A stretch of 41,566 nt of DNA from the NCBI GenBank assembly GCA_030432035.1, contig JAUIHO010000011.1, positions 1 to 41,566 of the forward strand, given 5' to 3'. This DNA comes from Phycisphaerae bacterium (GTDB lineage Bacteria > Planctomycetota > Phycisphaerae > UBA1845 > UTPLA1). This document shows, piece by piece, positions 32,003 through 39,420 of the stretch. Position 1 is the first letter of the stretch. Every line of letters starts with the position of its first letter. The notes beneath the pieces were generated by a model that saw only the letters and a list, made by a program, of their open reading frames with translations, was not told the DNA's origin and made no database searches. A program made the translations under genes and the position numbers.

Positions 32003-32283
32003 TCGAGCGTCGTATTTGGTGGATGAAGCAGAGCGCCGCATTAAGGAAGCAGAGCGCCGCGTACACCAAACAGAGCATTTCCTTAACCAAATGCCGCGCC
32101 GCATTAAGCAAGCAGAGCGCCGCATGGACGCAGCAGAGCATTTGGTGGACCAAACAGAGCGCTGCATTAAGCAAATGGAGCGCCGCGTGGACCAAATGCG
32201 ACGCTGCATTAAGGGAATGGAACGCTGAATTGGCAATTCGCCGCGCCGACGGCGGCAAATGGTGCGCGACGCGGCGGCGATGA
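32003..32283. repeat. 21-bp tandem repeat tract (about 11-12 units)
   Basis: Units such as AGAGCGCCGCATTAAGGAAG(C), AGAGCGCCGCATGGACGCAG(C) and AGAGCATTTGGTGGACCAAA(C) follow one another at exactly 21 bases from 32030 on. The first unit (GAGCGTCGTATTTGG at 32005) is offset by 26 bases, so a 5-base change sits near 32020. Because the period is a multiple of three and units lack stops, several frames on both strands stay open. Confidence 0.88.
32016..32228 (+). CDS. Possible heptad-repeat (coiled-coil) small protein within the 21-bp tract
   Basis: One plus-strand frame gives 70 residues of near-perfect heptads: EAERRIK, EAERRVH, QTEHFLN, QMPRRIK, QAERRMD, AAEHLVD, QTERCIK, QMERRVD, QMRRCIK. 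Hydrophobic residues fall every 3 and 4 positions (I/V/L/M and A/T/M), as in a parallel coiled coil. The start would be TTG 32016 with no ribosome site. The first repeat unit is in another frame (IERRIW), so an ancestral longer gene may have been frameshifted. It may equally be non-coding minisatellite DNA. The rest of the 905-base gap (31681-32002, 32284-32551) shows no gene. Confidence 0.3.
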   Translation: MVDEAERRIKEAERRVHQTEHFLNQMPRRIKQAERRMDAAEHLVDQTERCIKQMERRVDQMRRCIKGMER

Positions 32284-32551
32284 AAGATGCGTGCCACGGG
32301 TCAGCTTGCTGCCAGTTTTTCGAACGTAGCGTGCATCATAAGTAGCGGCTGGAAAGATTGGCCGTATCGCAATGCGATACTGATCGAATCGGTCGTTGGA
32401 AACTGATTCCTACGCACCGATACGGTCGATCACGATTGAATTATTCCGAGATTTCTCTTCGCCCGAGGGCACTGGCTGCCAGCAGGCGAGTGGCACCTGG
32501 CGAGACAGGGTGTCGATTTTAAGGGGCGAAGTGGGACCCGGCTTCCCCGCC

Positions 32552-33322
32552 CTACTTTGTGCGCGATATTCCGAGTTTCCTCATTCTGTTTCGCAGTGTA
32601 CTCGGGAGAACCTTAAGAATCTCGGCTGCTCCGCGTGGCCCTTCGACGATTCCGTTGGTCATCTCTAAAACGTTTACAATATGTCGGCGTTGGACATCAT
32701 CCAACGATTCGCAAGCGAATCGATCATCATCAACCTCTTCGAACGAAGACCTCAACGATACTTTCTGGCCTTCTAGGAACTCGACCATCGCGCAGCGGGC
32801 TTGCAAACTCGGTTCAAGTATGGCATGCAACCGCAACGCAATCGACATGCTAGAAAAACCAAAGGTACCCGCAGTGCGCGAGAGAATATAAAAGACACCT
32901 TTCCCAAAATCACCCAAATCGATCGGCAAGATCATGTTTGAACAAAAATCCTCTCGCAGTAGATAAGCGAATGTACCGGGATACATCCGCATGTCTTTCG
33001 GCGTTTGACCAACAAGTGGATATAAATATTTACAGACCCAAGAAGCAGCAGCCTCTCGCGCCAAGAACTTTGTTCCCGACAGTTGCCTATCCTCTTCTCG
33101 ATCCCAAACGGACACATTCTCGAAATACCCCGATTGACGATCCAGCAGCGCGATCCCGAAACGATGCGCACCAAGAAGGCCACAAAAAGATGGGGCCAGG
33201 GTTTTCAAGAATTGTTCAGGTTCTAAGTACTGCGCAAGATCGCTGATCTCAACTTGCTGTTTACGCGCGGCCATGATCTTTCCCGCCAGTCCTTTCCGAA
33301 CCCAATCTATTACTCGAAACAT
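32552..33322 (-). CDS. GAF-Fis transcriptional regulator lacking an AAA+ domain
   Basis: A 256-residue protein. Residues of about 35-190 form a GAF-type sensory domain (EQFLKTLAPSFCGLLGAHRF, NMILPIDLGDFGKGVFYIL). The last 60 residues are a Fis-type helix-turn-helix (LDDVQRRHIVNVLEMTNGIV, EGPRGAAEILKVLPSTLRNR, MRKLGISRTK) as found at the C-terminus of FhlA/NorR-type sigma54 activators. The central AAA+ ATPase is absent, so it cannot open sigma54 complexes itself and must act as a simple activator or repressor. ATG 33322 has GGA seven bases upstream; GTG 33334 is possible. It diverges from the cytochrome P460-like gene at 33662, its likely target. Confidence 0.85.
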   Translation of the reverse strand: MFRVIDWVRKGLAGKIMAARKQQVEISDLAQYLEPEQFLKTLAPSFCGLLGAHRFGIALLDRQSGYFENVSVWDREEDRQLSGTKFLAREAAASWVCKYLYPLVGQTPKDMRMYPGTFAYLLREDFCSNMILPIDLGDFGKGVFYILSRTAGTFGFSSMSIALRLHAILEPSLQARCAMVEFLEGQKVSLRSSFEEVDDDRFACESLDDVQRRHIVNVLEMTNGIVEGPRGAAEILKVLPSTLRNRMRKLGISRTK

Positions 33323-33661
33323 CTCTGATTCCACGACGGGCGGCGGAAAGCCACCGGGTGCGGCGGAATGAGAATCAACTTCGGCATCTCCTTATTGTCA
33401 TATTTTACAAAGGTCGCCATGTTTAATGAAGTGGCGTTACGCGTTTTCGTCTTGTTCGGCAATCCCGCTCTACGCAGCATAGCGGTGAAACGACCATGTG
33501 GAACCGCTACTCGTTTTCGGACGTCTCGCCTCTCGAACAACCGTGTCATTTGAGGCCATCTTTAAAGTCAGCAGCGATGACCGGTCTCTATCGATAACGC
33601 CATGTTTTGGAATGGCACCTCATAGAAGGACAGCACATTAATATCTGGAGGAAACTAACAA
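33323..33661. other. Divergent promoter region between the GAF-Fis regulator and the cytochrome gene
   Basis: A 339-base gap with promoters expected in both directions. A minus-strand frame at 33310-33549 lacks a ribosome site and family features, so I leave it out. TGGCAC at 33614-33619 resembles a sigma54 -24 box but no GC pair stands at the -12 position. GGAGG at 33646-33650 is the ribosome site of the cytochrome gene. Confidence 0.5.
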
Positions 33662-34885
33662 ATGAAATTCCTGAACAAGTCCCTTGTGGTCATTTTTGCC
33701 GTATCTGCTACAGCAGCCGCTATCGTTGCGGCGACGGCCGATGCCCAGACTAAATCATCGGATGCGCAGAATGCAGCGCGGGAGAAAAAACAGTATTTCA
33801 AAATCACCGCCGATGGCGAACTCATGAGACCCACCGACTACCGAACGTGGGTCTATGTCGGCACACCGGTTACGCCCAATGACATGAACAATGGAAAAGC
33901 GGCATTTCCCGAATTCCATAACGTCTATATTGATCCGGCTAGCTACGACCATTACAAACGGACCGGTAAATGGCGTGAGGACACGATCCTCGTCAAAGAA
34001 CTGGTCAGCGTTGCAGGTAAACAGGCCGTCTCTGGTAACGGTTATTTCATGGGAGAGTTCATCGGCCTCGAAGCAACCGTTAAGAGCGGCAGGCACTTTG
34101 CTAAAGAACCCGGAAATTGGGCCTATTTCCGATTCACGGATGAGGCGGCTTCCCGCAAGGGCCACCTCGGAAATCTGGCTTCCAAAGCTGCTGCCTTGCC
34201 AGCAAACGCCTGCAACCAATGCCATCAAGCTAGCGCGGCGGACGACTTTGTATTCACGCAGCACTACCCCGTACTACGTGCCGCCAAAAACTTCGGCAGC
34301 GCGATCCCTGAGAACAACCCGCGTGATCGCGGAGCCAAAGGCACCCCAAAAAACAATGACATGAAGGATGCGTCGGCGGGCTCCGGCGATCTGAATTTCG
34401 ACCAATCCGGTCGGGCGGCGTTATGGCAAGCAACGCAGTCCACCCCCGCGTCAGTACAGGGTACGGCGGTCCCCACCGATCAAACAGCGATCTTCCGTTA
34501 CCTAAAAACCGGAGCCTATCGAAGATGGAATGCACGAGAGTCCACCAGTCATCCCGGTCGCGGGCCCCATACGAAATTGCAAGCGCCGGTAAAGACATAC
34601 ATGAATGATACGCTGGCCGCCTCTATGCAGGCTGAAAATGACCGGCATCCGATCGGCGCCACCTCCGTTAAGGAGATGCTCAAGCCTGACGGGTCGCTAA
34701 CTGGGTGGGCTGTTGCCATCAAGACGCAAAATGACTCCGCCGCCGGTCGCGGGTGGTATTGGTATGAGGTCACCAGCACTTCCGATGCATCGGAAGTGCC
34801 CGCAATTGGCAATGGCGTACAGGGTTGTGTGGGTTGCCACGCGCCCGGCAAAGACTACGTGCTGACATCCTGGCCACTCAAGTAG
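33662..34885 (+). CDS. Exported two-domain cytochrome P460-like di-heme protein
   Basis: A 407-residue protein with a signal peptide (LVVIFAVSATAAAIVAATADAQ) and GGAGG ahead of ATG 33662. The N-terminal half resembles cytochrome P460 (MRPTDYRTWVYVGTPVTPND, GYFMGEFIGLEATVKSGRHF, NWAYFRFTD) and ends with heme-binding CNQCH at 184-188. The C-terminal half repeats the layout (FRYLKTGAYRRWNARE, GWYWYEVTS) and ends with CVGCH at 389-393. Both hemes would be c-type, attached in the periplasm. P460 proteins can oxidise hydroxylamine or detoxify NO; here the substrate is unknown. Single-domain P460 proteins are about half this length, so it looks like a fusion or internal duplication. Likely controlled by the divergent GAF-Fis gene. 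Confidence 0.88.
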   Translation: MKFLNKSLVVIFAVSATAAAIVAATADAQTKSSDAQNAAREKKQYFKITADGELMRPTDYRTWVYVGTPVTPNDMNNGKAAFPEFHNVYIDPASYDHYKRTGKWREDTILVKELVSVAGKQAVSGNGYFMGEFIGLEATVKSGRHFAKEPGNWAYFRFTDEAASRKGHLGNLASKAAALPANACNQCHQASAADDFVFTQHYPVLRAAKNFGSAIPENNPRDRGAKGTPKNNDMKDASAGSGDLNFDQSGRAALWQATQSTPASVQGTAVPTDQTAIFRYLKTGAYRRWNARESTSHPGRGPHTKLQAPVKTYMNDTLAASMQAENDRHPIGATSVKEMLKPDGSLTGWAVAIKTQNDSAAGRGWYWYEVTSTSDASEVPAIGNGVQGCVGCHAPGKDYVLTSWPLK

Positions 34886-35004
34886 TACTTTGGGGAACTC
34901 AAATAGTGCTCTCCGACATACTTGAGACAAGCCTACCCATACACTCGGCATGCGATGGTTGTGCACAGCCCTGTCGTGTTTTCGATGGCATTACCGGCGG
35001 GTGG

Positions 35005-35030
35005 CATGCTTGCCCTTCAAGGCAAGCATG
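35005..35030. repeat. Stem-loop palindrome (CATGCTTGCC type)
   Basis: CATGCTTGCC pairs perfectly with GGCAAGCATG around CTTCAA. It is 120 bases after the cytochrome gene, so it could act as a terminator-like structure, but it has no T-run and resembles the next palindrome at 35090. The surrounding gap (34886-35343) contains no supported gene. Confidence 0.8.
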
Positions 35031-35089
35031 TGATGCGTTCGATGACGTCAAATCTTTTCGCGACGCCGATATGCCATTTCCCGCTTTCG

Positions 35090-35115
35090 CATGCTCACCT
35101 TGAAGGGTGAGCATG
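35090..35115. repeat. Stem-loop palindrome (CATGCTCACC type)
   Basis: CATGCTCACC and GGTGAGCATG flank TTGAAG. It shares the outer CATGCT/AGCATG ends and a CTTGAAGG-type loop with the 35005 palindrome in the opposite sense. The two are probably members of one REP-like family. Confidence 0.8.
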
Positions 35116-35343
35116 GCACGCCGGCGCGTCGCGCGACTCACCGCCAACAGCGGGGGATCGTAAGGGGGCGGCTAGCCCCCTTACATTCGATTGGCCTCAG
35201 TCTCGAACGTCGCGAACGGGGCTGGGTGCAAGTCGTAGTTGTAGAGATGGCGGGTAGAATTAGCGACCCTGCTTGAACATCGATGCCAAAATCGCGTGCC
35301 ACTGGTCGGCTTGGCCGCCAGTGTTTGCGGGCGCGGCGGGGAC

Positions 35344-35505
35344 TTAACCCCATCGTGTGACCGTGGGCCGGATCGGTGCGTTGGACGTCTCTCCCTCATA
35401 CGCATGCCAGCTCGCCCCTTGCCAATCCGACGGCCCCCACACCATGCCGCGTCGCACCGGGTTACGGTTTATGCAATCGATCGCCGCACGCAAGGTGTTC
35501 GCTTT
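35344..35505 (-). pseudogene. Remnant of a REP-associated tyrosine transposase (RAYT, IS200/IS605-like)
   Basis: The minus strand reads LRAAIDCINRNPVRRGMVWG then PSDWQGASWHAYEGE and stops at 35344. This is the C-terminal signature of RAYT/transposase-IS200-like proteins, usually (Y)IHxNPVRRGLV followed by PxDWxWSSxxxYxG. The upstream catalytic part (His-x-His and Tyr) is absent; codons before 35505 bear no resemblance. Only the last 50 residues survive, so the protein is inactive. Its presence among many palindromic repeats fits the known link between RAYT enzymes and REP elements. Confidence 0.8.
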
Positions 35506-35612
35506 GCGGCCATTGCGATACGGTCGGAGCGGGGTTGGTCGCGCGGCATTTGCTCTGCGCTCGAAGGCACTGGCGGACAAGCCGACCAGTGCCACCCTGC
35601 GCTACGTAACAG

Positions 35613-35690
35613 CGCACGAGACTGCGCGTACGACGCATTGCAGCAGCGCTTGGCTATATGATCATCTGGGCGGGCCACCCGCCGATTTCT
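35613..35690. repeat. Dispersed ~68-bp repeat, copy B
   Basis: CGCACGAGACTGCGCGTACG through ATGATCATCTGGGCGGGCCACC matches copy A at 31765-31832. Its right end (35662-35690) overlaps the last codons (SAGGPPR) of the minus-strand gene that ends at 35662. Confidence 0.72.
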
Positions 35691-36246
35691 TTAACAGAAA
35701 ATCCAAGCGTCGTTCTTCTGCATCGGAAAGACTTGGTTTCGCTTCCTCGTAAAGTTCTCGCGCCGTTTGCCAATCTTTGGCATCCCAAGCTTGGTTGGCA
35801 CGATCTTTAATTGCTCCGTATTGTGCCTCAAGCGTGTATTGCTCACGCATAGTTTTTGCCGTCGAGGCCACTTTTTCGAGAGTCCGTTCGTCCATATCCA
35901 AAAACTTTTGAAGATGCCGTTCGCACAACTGTGCCAGTTGATTAAGACAACGACGGGTCTTTTGTTCATCAGCACCACTGCACTGGCATCGAGATGCTTC
36001 ATCGGGAGCCAATGCGCGAACAATTTCATGGAGCAGGTACTTTTCGCCCGTGCCGTTACGCCGGAGCTCGACATAAATCATGTAGGAGGCCGGATCGCGA
36101 AACACCGTGATTGTGAGTCTGTCGCTCGTGAAAGTAACAGCGTTGTTTTCAACGTCAGAGTTCGTCGCGAAGCCTCGATCTCTGCCAAGAAAGCTGAATG
36201 TGGCCTCTACGTTGCGTGTAAAACTTGGCATCTCTGGAGTCATCAT
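35662..36246 (-). CDS. Cytoplasmic protein of unknown function
   Basis: A 194-residue soluble protein. The N-terminal half is a mixed alpha/beta domain (NVEATFSFLGRDRGFATNSD, VTFTSDRLTITVFRDPASYM, YVELRRNG). The C-terminal half is helical and charged, with a possible Cys pair (CQCSGADEQKTRRCLNQ) and an ankyrin/TPR-like end (AWDAKDWQTARELYEEAKP). I recognise no family. The N-terminal type is often seen in small stand-alone bacterial proteins encoded in variable regions. The C-terminus runs into a dispersed repeat. Two successive ATGs begin the frame, without a strong ribosome site. Confidence 0.62.
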   Translation of the reverse strand: MMTPEMPSFTRNVEATFSFLGRDRGFATNSDVENNAVTFTSDRLTITVFRDPASYMIYVELRRNGTGEKYLLHEIVRALAPDEASRCQCSGADEQKTRRCLNQLAQLCERHLQKFLDMDERTLEKVASTAKTMREQYTLEAQYGAIKDRANQAWDAKDWQTARELYEEAKPSLSDAEERRLDFLLKKSAGGPPR

Positions 36247-36438
36247 TTGCCCGGACTCTACAAACCCGCTGAAGGGTCAAATGTCCAGTCCTGCTTGCGA
36301 AGTAGATTCCGTTCGGAGTTAAGGAAGCTGCTCCGTATAGTCTATCAAAGTACCGTCCTGGTTGGCACCCTCCTTGACCATGGATCGACGGACAAGCCGA
36401 CCCGTAGCACGCTGCGCCCTGGTCCGTCCGAGCAGCGT

Positions 36439-36522
36439 TGTATCGAATCCAATCTGCATCGCACTGCATTCAAACATCGCTGCATCCAATCCAACTCGCA
36501 CGGCGGTGCATCCAAATGTCGC
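36439..36522. repeat. 42-bp tandem duplication (two units, 21-bp substructure)
   Basis: TGTATCGAATCCAATCTGCA.. (36439-36480) and TGCATCCAATCCAACTCGCA.. (36481-36522) align over 42 bases at roughly 70%. Each divides into two related 21-mers. Frames through it are open on both strands (36319-36736) but have no ribosome site and no family features. The gap 36247-36656 otherwise holds nothing I can support. Confidence 0.65.
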
Positions 36523-36656
36523 CGGGTGGCCAATGTCGGTATACCAACGTGGGGTTGCAATTGATTTCTCAGGAATCGAATCAGATTGCTGCAACGACAA
36601 CGATCGAATCGAGGCCCCAGGTTGGAGTACCAACCCGGGGCACCCGATCCACAACC

Positions 36657-37298
36657 TTAAAAATGGCTTCCGATTCGGTTGTCTTGCTCGAGGCCCGAAT
36701 AACAGTTGCCGTACCGTAGGTGAAGACAAACGTTGATGTTTCGATCGCGTGCGACATAGAGCGCACGAAGCATGACGTCGATTTCGTTTTTTAGTTTATC
36801 GATGATCTCATTTTTTGATTCTAACTGTCGGATTGCTGCTGCCAGCGCTTCGAATGTCTTAATCATGTCGGCGGGCTCAAACCAAATAAGTTCGTCATCC
36901 GATAAATCGTCTAGAAACCCATAATCTGAAACGGGACGGACACCGCTTTTCGCGCAGATCTCGTCGAGTGTGCCGCATTGCGCGGCCAATGTATGGCCTG
37001 AACAATGCGCTTCGGACGCAGCGTCGTCCATCAACCTGTCAGAAAAGTAGGGAATTATCTTCGGTCGCACGGGAAGGACTGAGCGCACGACAAGCAAGCC
37101 GAGAGCCAATACCGACAATACGCCGTGCCATTCGACGTTGTCGTAATAAATGAAGTCGCAGGTAACGCTGATTGCAATGATGGCGAGAAGCACACCGAAA
37201 ACAATCGAGTAAAGACATCCGCCCAGCGTTATGCTTCGATGGCACGCGGGATATCGTTTCTTCTTCGACAACAGCAGGATTTCAGCGTCGTTCGGCAT
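36657..37298 (-). CDS. Two-segment membrane protein of unknown function
   Basis: A 213-residue protein from ATG 37298, which has GGAG six bases upstream; an in-frame ATG at 37310 is the alternative. Two hydrophobic segments (LYSIVFGVLLAIIAISVTCD and GVLSVLALGLLVVRSVLPV) form a hairpin in the membrane near the N-terminus. A cytoplasmic domain follows with a predicted helix-rich, coiled-coil-like stretch (ALAAAIRQLESKNEIIDKLK). There are scattered Cys residues. No family recognised. Base composition is a little AT-richer than its housekeeping neighbours, and it lies in the repeat-rich part of the window. Confidence 0.65.
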   Translation of the reverse strand: MPNDAEILLLSKKKRYPACHRSITLGGCLYSIVFGVLLAIIAISVTCDFIYYDNVEWHGVLSVLALGLLVVRSVLPVRPKIIPYFSDRLMDDAASEAHCSGHTLAAQCGTLDEICAKSGVRPVSDYGFLDDLSDDELIWFEPADMIKTFEALAAAIRQLESKNEIIDKLKNEIDVMLRALYVARDRNINVCLHLRYGNCYSGLEQDNRIGSHF

Positions 37299-37463
37299 CT
37301 CAATCTCCATGTTGCAAAACGACCCTGATATTCAACCGTTTCGTCAGGGAAGCGATAATTTTTGGGCAGCGGGTTCGCCGAGGTAGCGATTAGGCTTTCA
37401 TGTGGGCGCTTTGCTTAACTCTGAAGGAAGCGGCGCTAAGAAACGCAACATGTCGCGCCTGCC

Positions 37464-37488
37464 GATGGTCCGCGGTGCGGACCCTACA
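37464..37488. repeat. REP-like palindrome (GGTCCGC..GCGGACC type)
   Basis: GGTCCGCGGTGCGGACCCTA matches the end of composite element copy 2 (23549-23574) almost exactly. It lies in the otherwise gene-free gap 37311-37728. Confidence 0.85.
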
Positions 37489-37546
37489 ACTGGCAATCGG
37501 TTTGATATGCCGGTGACTGCGAGTTGTTGTGGATCGTCGGTGTTTC

Positions 37547-37568
37547 GGTGGGTTGAGTACAACCCACC
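37547..37568. repeat. Palindrome GGTGGGTT..AACCCACC
   Basis: GGTGGGTT pairs perfectly with AACCCACC around GAGTAC, followed by CTACA. A different palindrome family from the GGTCCGC type, 59 bases away from one of those. Confidence 0.8.
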
Positions 37569-37728
37569 CTACATAAGCCGATGGCGCGCTGCCGGTCTCA
37601 TCCCATGCACAACCCGTTGTTTGCAATACGTGCAATTCGCGGTTTCGCACCTGCGTCGCAATTATTAAGATGGTTGTCGATATCCCGCTCGGCTCCGAAC
37701 CGCGACGCTTCAAACGAAAGGCACGGCG

Positions 37729-38934
37729 ATGAAACTCGGCATTCTCTCGACGGCACCGCGTTGTTATAGCACCGCTCGTTTGCGACAGGCCGCCGAAGAG
37801 CGCGGGCACAAGGTCAAGGTGCTCAACACGCTGCGCTTCGGCCTCGATCTCGAAGAAGGCGAGCCGAGTTTGTACTTTCGCTCGAAGGAGCTTTCCGAAT
37901 ACGACGCGATTCTCCCGCGGATCGGCGCGTCGATTACGTACTTTGGTACGGCCGTCGTGCGACAGTTCGAGCAGATGGATGTGTACACACCGAACTCGGC
38001 CAACGGCATTTCCAACTCGCGCGATAAGCTGCGTTCGTTGCAAATATTGAGCCGTCACAACCTTGGTATGCCGCATACGACGTTTGTGCGCGACAGGGCC
38101 GATGTGTTGCCGGCCATCGAACGCATCGGCGGCGCGCCGGTCATCATCAAGATTCTCGAAGGCACGCAAGGCGTCGGCGTGATTCTTGCCGAAACGACCA
38201 AGGTCGCCGAAGCCATTATCGAAACGCTGCAATCGGCCAAGCAAAACGTGTTGGTGCAGCGCTTCGTCAAAGAGAGCAAGGGCCGCGACATCCGTGCGTT
38301 CATCGTCGGCGATACGGTCGTCGGCGCGATGCGACGCGTGGCGCAAGGCGAAGAGTTTCGCAGCAATGTGCACCGTGGCGGCAAGGCGGAGAAAATCGAC
38401 CTCGACCCGGCCTTTGCCGAGACGGCGGTGCGGGCCGCGCAGGTATTGGGCTTGCGCGTGGCGGGTGTCGATATGCTCGAAGGCAAAGACGGGCCGCAGA
38501 TTATGGAAGTGAACTCTTCGCCAGGGCTCGAAGGCATCGAGGGCGCGACCAAGCTGGACATCGCCGGCGCGATCGTCGATTACATCGCCAATCAGGTGAA
38601 CTTCCCCGAGATCGATTTGCGCCAACGCATGACGGTCTCTAAGGGTTACGGCGTGGCGGACATCATCATTCCCGAAGGTTCGACGTTGATCGGTCAAACG
38701 ATCGTCGATTCGGGCCTGCGCGAAAAGGACATCGTCGTGCTCAATCTGCATCGCGGTACGACGATCATTTCCAACCCGAAGGGCAGCCGCGAACTCGAAG
38801 CCAACGATAAGTTATTGTGTTACGGCAAGCTCGATTCGATGCGCGATCTGGTTCCAGCCAAACTAGCGCGCAAGCGCAAGGTCAAAGCCAAGAAGCTGAA
38901 CCAAGATATGGTGGACGAAATCAAGGCGGGTTAA
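37729..38934 (+). CDS. rimK: RimK-type ATP-grasp ligase fused to a C-terminal RCK_C (TrkA-C) domain
   Basis: A 401-residue protein. Residues 1-300 match RimK-like glutamate ligases: N-terminal MKLGILSTAPRCYSTARLRQ, LPRIGASITYFGTAVVRQFE, the ATP-grasp core IIKILEGTQGVGVILAE, LVQRFVKESKGRDIRAFIVG, and the metal-binding VAGVDMLEGKDGPQIMEVNS with SPGLEGIE. RimK adds glutamate residues to ribosomal protein S6 in E. coli; related enzymes modify other substrates. Residues of about 315-385 (VADIIIPEGSTLIGQTIVDS, DIVVLNLHRGTTIISNPKGS, LEANDKLLCYGK) look like an RCK_C domain, the ligand-binding half of TrkA-type potassium-channel regulators. A lysine-rich tail ends the protein. AAGG seven bases before ATG 37729 fixes the start. 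Confidence 0.9.
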   Translation: MKLGILSTAPRCYSTARLRQAAEERGHKVKVLNTLRFGLDLEEGEPSLYFRSKELSEYDAILPRIGASITYFGTAVVRQFEQMDVYTPNSANGISNSRDKLRSLQILSRHNLGMPHTTFVRDRADVLPAIERIGGAPVIIKILEGTQGVGVILAETTKVAEAIIETLQSAKQNVLVQRFVKESKGRDIRAFIVGDTVVGAMRRVAQGEEFRSNVHRGGKAEKIDLDPAFAETAVRAAQVLGLRVAGVDMLEGKDGPQIMEVNSSPGLEGIEGATKLDIAGAIVDYIANQVNFPEIDLRQRMTVSKGYGVADIIIPEGSTLIGQTIVDSGLREKDIVVLNLHRGTTIISNPKGSRELEANDKLLCYGKLDSMRDLVPAKLARKRKVKAKKLNQDMVDEIKAG

Positions 38935-39000
38935 TTGGGTTTACAACACGCCAATTGTTCGATCGATTATCGTTTTTTTTTGACGTCGTTACGGCTCCCC

Positions 39001-39291
39001 GTAGGGTCCGCACTGCGGGCCACAATGGTGACGGGACGCATTTGAATATCGACGGTGGCTGGGATCATGCTTGCGCGGGTACCCCATCCTTCGCGTCTGC
39101 GAAGGGTGGGGAATCACGGTTGACGTTACGCTGTTCTCGTCGTTTCATTCGCCCAAGTAAACAAGTTGATTCCCCAACCTTTCCTACGGAAAGGATGGGG
39201 CACCCGCGCATCGGTAAAACCGCGCACCGTGTAAGCCGTGCGCGTGCAATTTGATAAGCGCGGCGTGAATGGTCCGCAATGCGGACCCTAC
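39001..39291. repeat. Nested inverted-repeat composite (two palindrome families)
   Basis: The outer ends are GTAGGGTCCGCACTGCGGGC (39001-39020) and, inverted, GGTCCGCAATGCGGACCCTA (39271-39290). Inside are two stem-loops in opposite orientation: CCCCATCCTTCGC/GCGAAGGGTGGGG at 39082-39111 and CCCCAACCTTT/AAAGGATGGGG at 39172-39200. Their outward sides read GCGGGT and CACCCGCG, and their inward sides GAATC and GATTC. The whole is symmetric. It lies in the gap 38935-39420, which has no gene. Confidence 0.85.
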
Positions 39292-39344
39292 AGCCCTGCG
39301 ATGCGAACCCTAAGGCTGTGCAATTGACCGTGCGTGGTATGAGT

Positions 39345-39366
39345 AGTTCGCGATGCGGACCCTACG
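39345..39366. repeat. REP-like palindrome, diverged copy
   Basis: GTTCGCGATGCGGACCCTAC is a variant of the GGTCCGC..GCGGACCCTAC family, 54 bases beyond the nested composite and 55 bases before the gene at 39421. A shorter relic (TGCGATGCGAACCCTAAGG) lies at 39296-39314. Confidence 0.7.
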
Positions 39367-39420
39367 TTCGGATACAGCGTCGTCGCCTAACACGCATTAA
39401 CCAACCATCGAGTTTCATTC

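Noticed and set aside
33310..33549. A 79-codon minus-strand frame overlapping the start of the GAF-Fis regulator
   Set aside because: No ribosome site, basic random-looking composition, and it occupies the divergent promoter region.
33614..33630. A possible sigma54 promoter (TGGCAC) ahead of the cytochrome gene
   Set aside because: The -12 GC element is not at the required spacing, and the neighbouring regulator lacks the AAA+ domain needed to activate sigma54.
36319..36736. Overlapping frames on both strands around the 42-bp duplication
   Set aside because: All are open because of the 21-bp periodicity; none has a ribosome site or a recognisable domain.
37390..38751. A 453-codon minus-strand frame opposite the RimK-like gene
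   Set aside because: It is an antisense shadow: His/Arg/Asp-rich without any motif, while the plus-strand frame has all ATP-grasp blocks.
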